Below are positions 8,548 through 9,858 of a stretch of DNA of 9,858 bases, in pieces (the stretch's first letter is position 1; each line of letters starts with the position of its first letter). The position numbers and the translations under genes are program-made. Under the pieces are notes generated by a model that ran no database searches, had not been told where the DNA came from, and worked only from the letters and a program-made list of their open reading frames with translations. The stretch is from Actinomycetota bacterium (GTDB lineage Bacteria > Actinomycetota > Thermoleophilia > Miltoncostaeales > Miltoncostaeaceae). The stretch spans positions 1-9,858 of the forward strand of contig CANJMX010000048.1 of the NCBI GenBank assembly GCA_947475125.1, read 5' to 3'.

Positions 8548-9620
8548 GCGGTATGGCCGCCGGGGTGGATCAGGCGGTCATTCTCGTGGGCGGTCAGGGC
8601 ACGCGCATGCGCCCCCTCACCGACACGCGGCCGAAGCCCATGCTCCCGTTGCTCGACCTGCCGTTTGTCGAGCGCCAGGTGGAGCACCTTGCGCGCGCGG
8701 GCGTGACCACCATCGTGTTCTCGTGCGGCTACCGGCCAAAGGCGATCGAGGAGTACTTCGGCGACGGGTCATCCCGCGGGCTCACGATGGGGTATGTGGT
8801 TGACCCGGAGCCACTCGGCACCGCTGGAGCCGTTGCCAATGCCGAGTCACTGCTGCACGCGGGTGACGTATTCGTGCTGAACGGCGACATCCTCACCGAC
8901 CTCGACCTTGCCGCGCTCGTCGCACACCACCGTGGACTGGGGGCAGACGCCACCATCGCCCTCACCCCGGTTGAGGACCCGAGTGCATTCGGTCTGGTGC
9001 GTACCGACGTCGACGGCCGGGTGATCGAGTTCGTGGAGAAGCCGACTGCAGAAGAGCTGATCCCCGGCGAGCCCTATCGCATCAACGCCGGTACCTACGT
9101 GCTGTCGGCCGCAGCCCGCGACGCCATCCCGAAGGGCGTGCAGGTATCGATTGAGCGCGACACCTTTCCGCTGCTGGCTGCCCGCAACGCGGTGGGGGCC
9201 CTGGCGTCTGATTGCTACTGGCGTGACATCGGCACCCCGGCCTCGTACCGCGATGCCCACCTCGACGTACTGGCGGGGATGGTGAGTTTCATTCCGTCTC
9301 CCGGCGCATCGTGGGTTGACGACACCGCGACCGTGGCCCCTTCTGCCGTGATCGGTGCCGGTTCGTGCATCGGCCCCGGCGCCGTCATCGCATCGGGTGC
9401 AGTTGTGGATGGAGCCATCGTGGGTGGTGGCAGCGTGGTGGGGGAGGGCGCCCGGGTGACCGGTGCCGTTCTTGGCCGAAGGGTCACCGTGGCCCCGGGT
9501 GTGGTCATCAGCGGCATGGTGGTTGCGGGGGACGATGCAACGTTCCCGGGCGGCCTGGTGATTGACGGTGCGGCAAGTATCCCCAGCGGGGCGACGGCGG
9601 GGGACAGCGAGGCCCGCTGA
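8544..9620 (+). CDS. Mannose-1-phosphate guanylyltransferase-like sugar nucleotidyltransferase
   Basis: This cytoplasmic enzyme joins a sugar 1-phosphate to an NTP, releasing pyrophosphate, and most likely makes GDP-mannose. The 358-residue product starts with the nucleotidyltransferase fold: GGQGTRMRPLT (16-26) with following K31 and P32, LNGDI (112-116, with metal-binding D115), the VEKP motif (164-167) and YWRDIGTP (225-232). Residues about 255-350 form a left-handed beta-helix of hexapeptide-like repeats rich in V/I and G. This layout matches the actinobacterial ManC/ManB-type enzyme and other NDP-sugar synthases. The isomerase that follows supports mannose-1-phosphate as substrate, but glucose-1-phosphate is not excluded. 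The GTG start forms a GTGA overlap with the previous stop; an in-frame ATG at 8553 is an alternative, and neither has a clear Shine-Dalgarno sequence. Confidence 0.9.
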   Translation: MSGMAAGVDQAVILVGGQGTRMRPLTDTRPKPMLPLLDLPFVERQVEHLARAGVTTIVFSCGYRPKAIEEYFGDGSSRGLTMGYVVDPEPLGTAGAVANAESLLHAGDVFVLNGDILTDLDLAALVAHHRGLGADATIALTPVEDPSAFGLVRTDVDGRVIEFVEKPTAEELIPGEPYRINAGTYVLSAAARDAIPKGVQVSIERDTFPLLAARNAVGALASDCYWRDIGTPASYRDAHLDVLAGMVSFIPSPGASWVDDTATVAPSAVIGAGSCIGPGAVIASGAVVDGAIVGGGSVVGEGARVTGAVLGRRVTVAPGVVISGMVVAGDDATFPGGLVIDGAASIPSGATAGDSEAR

Positions 9621-9623
9621 TAG

Positions 9624-9663
9624 CCTGATCCGCGTTGCCGGGGCCATTCCCGGCGTGATCAGG
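9624..9663 (+). other. Two-tier hairpin in the leader of the SIS isomerase gene
   Basis: CCTGATC (9624-9630) pairs with GATCAGG (9657-9663) to form a 7-bp outer stem. Inside, GCCGGG (9637-9642) pairs with CCCGGC (9649-9654), plus one G-T pair, around a 4-base loop (9644-9647). An asymmetric internal loop joins the two stems. The outer 3' arm includes the start of AGGGGG (9661-9666), the likely Shine-Dalgarno sequence for the ATG at 9677. There is no T-tract, so this is not a standard terminator. A translational control element or an RNA stability structure fits better, though chance is possible. Confidence 0.5.
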
Positions 9664-9676
9664 GGGACTCATCAGG

Positions 9677-9858
9677 ATGTCGGAACTGGACCTTCCCGAG
9701 GTACTGGGCGTTGACCGCGCGGGGCTCATTGATGGGCTCGCGTCGTCTGTCGCCGTGTTCGATCAGGCGCGTAGCGCTGCCGAGGCCCTTGAGATCCCGT
9801 TCCCATCTGATGCGGTGAAGGACGTGCTGATCTGCGGTATGGGCGGGTCGGCCGTCGC
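9677..9858 (+). CDS. SIS-domain bifunctional phosphoglucose/phosphomannose isomerase, N-terminal part
   Basis: Only the first 60 codons fall in the window; the gene runs off the right edge. The N-terminal helix region is followed by a beta strand and the phosphosugar-binding loop LICGMGGSAV (residues 51-60). That is the start of the SIS fold seen in bifunctional phosphoglucose/phosphomannose isomerases (archaeal Pgi/Pmi and actinobacterial TobH/Rv3256c-like proteins). Such an enzyme would interconvert fructose-6-phosphate with glucose- or mannose-6-phosphate in the cytoplasm, feeding the guanylyltransferase encoded just upstream. The ATG follows AGGGGG by 10 bases. A GTG at 9655 is out of frame. 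Some TobH-like proteins lack proven isomerase activity, so the biochemical role is tentative. Confidence 0.8.
   Translation, partial: MSELDLPEVLGVDRAGLIDGLASSVAVFDQARSAAEALEIPFPSDAVKDVLICGMGGSAV

Noticed and set aside
9421..9500. G-run clusters in the guanylyltransferase gene as G-quadruplexes
   Set aside because: The runs of three or more G are separated by loops too long or irregular for a convincing quadruplex and follow from Gly/Val codons in the beta-helix repeats.
9290..9600. Repetitive-looking sequence at the end of the guanylyltransferase gene as a DNA repeat
   Set aside because: The periodicity is at protein level, from hexapeptide turns of a left-handed beta-helix, and the DNA copies are too diverged for a repeat array.

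Overview
The window is densely coding and GC-rich. All genes lie on the + strand with almost no gaps, and no stretch longer than about 70 bases lacks a gene. The organism is most likely a high-GC actinobacterium. The evidence is an actinobacterial-type 328-residue malate dehydrogenase, a LytR-CpsA-Psr (LCP) cell-wall ligase with a LytR_C domain, and an LCP / mannose-1-phosphate guanylyltransferase / SIS-isomerase neighbourhood like that of mycobacteria and streptomycetes. A deep branch such as Thermoleophilia is possible, but I cannot establish it from this sequence.

Region 1 (2-2930) is central energy metabolism. It holds the F1 beta subunit (atpD) and epsilon subunit (atpC), which overlap by 4 bases and form the 3' end of an ATP synthase operon. 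Malate dehydrogenase (mdh) follows 50 bases later. The unit closes with a strong GC-rich intrinsic terminator (11-bp stem, 4-base loop, T-rich tail).

Region 2 (2952-9858) is a second, tightly packed run. In order it holds an MFS exporter-like transporter, an M20-family zinc deacylase/peptidase, a large LCP protein with an unusual extra C-terminal domain, a UDP-glucose/GDP-mannose-type sugar nucleotide dehydrogenase, a mannose-1-phosphate guanylyltransferase-like nucleotidyltransferase with a left-handed beta-helix tail, and the first 60 codons of a SIS-domain phosphoglucose/phosphomannose isomerase. Three junctions here are 4-base start/stop overlaps (ATGA or GTGA), which indicates translational coupling. 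The last four genes read as an envelope-glycan module. The isomerase and guanylyltransferase supply GDP-mannose (or a similar activated sugar), the dehydrogenase makes an activated uronic acid, and the LCP enzyme would attach a finished glycan to peptidoglycan.

No mobile element, CRISPR array, RNA gene or defence-like system is visible. The most interesting points are the extra domain on the LCP protein, a two-tier hairpin that overlaps the Shine-Dalgarno sequence of the isomerase gene, the missing promoter space after the mdh terminator, and the unresolved substrate of the dehydrogenase. The window is otherwise ordinary core and envelope-biosynthesis DNA.
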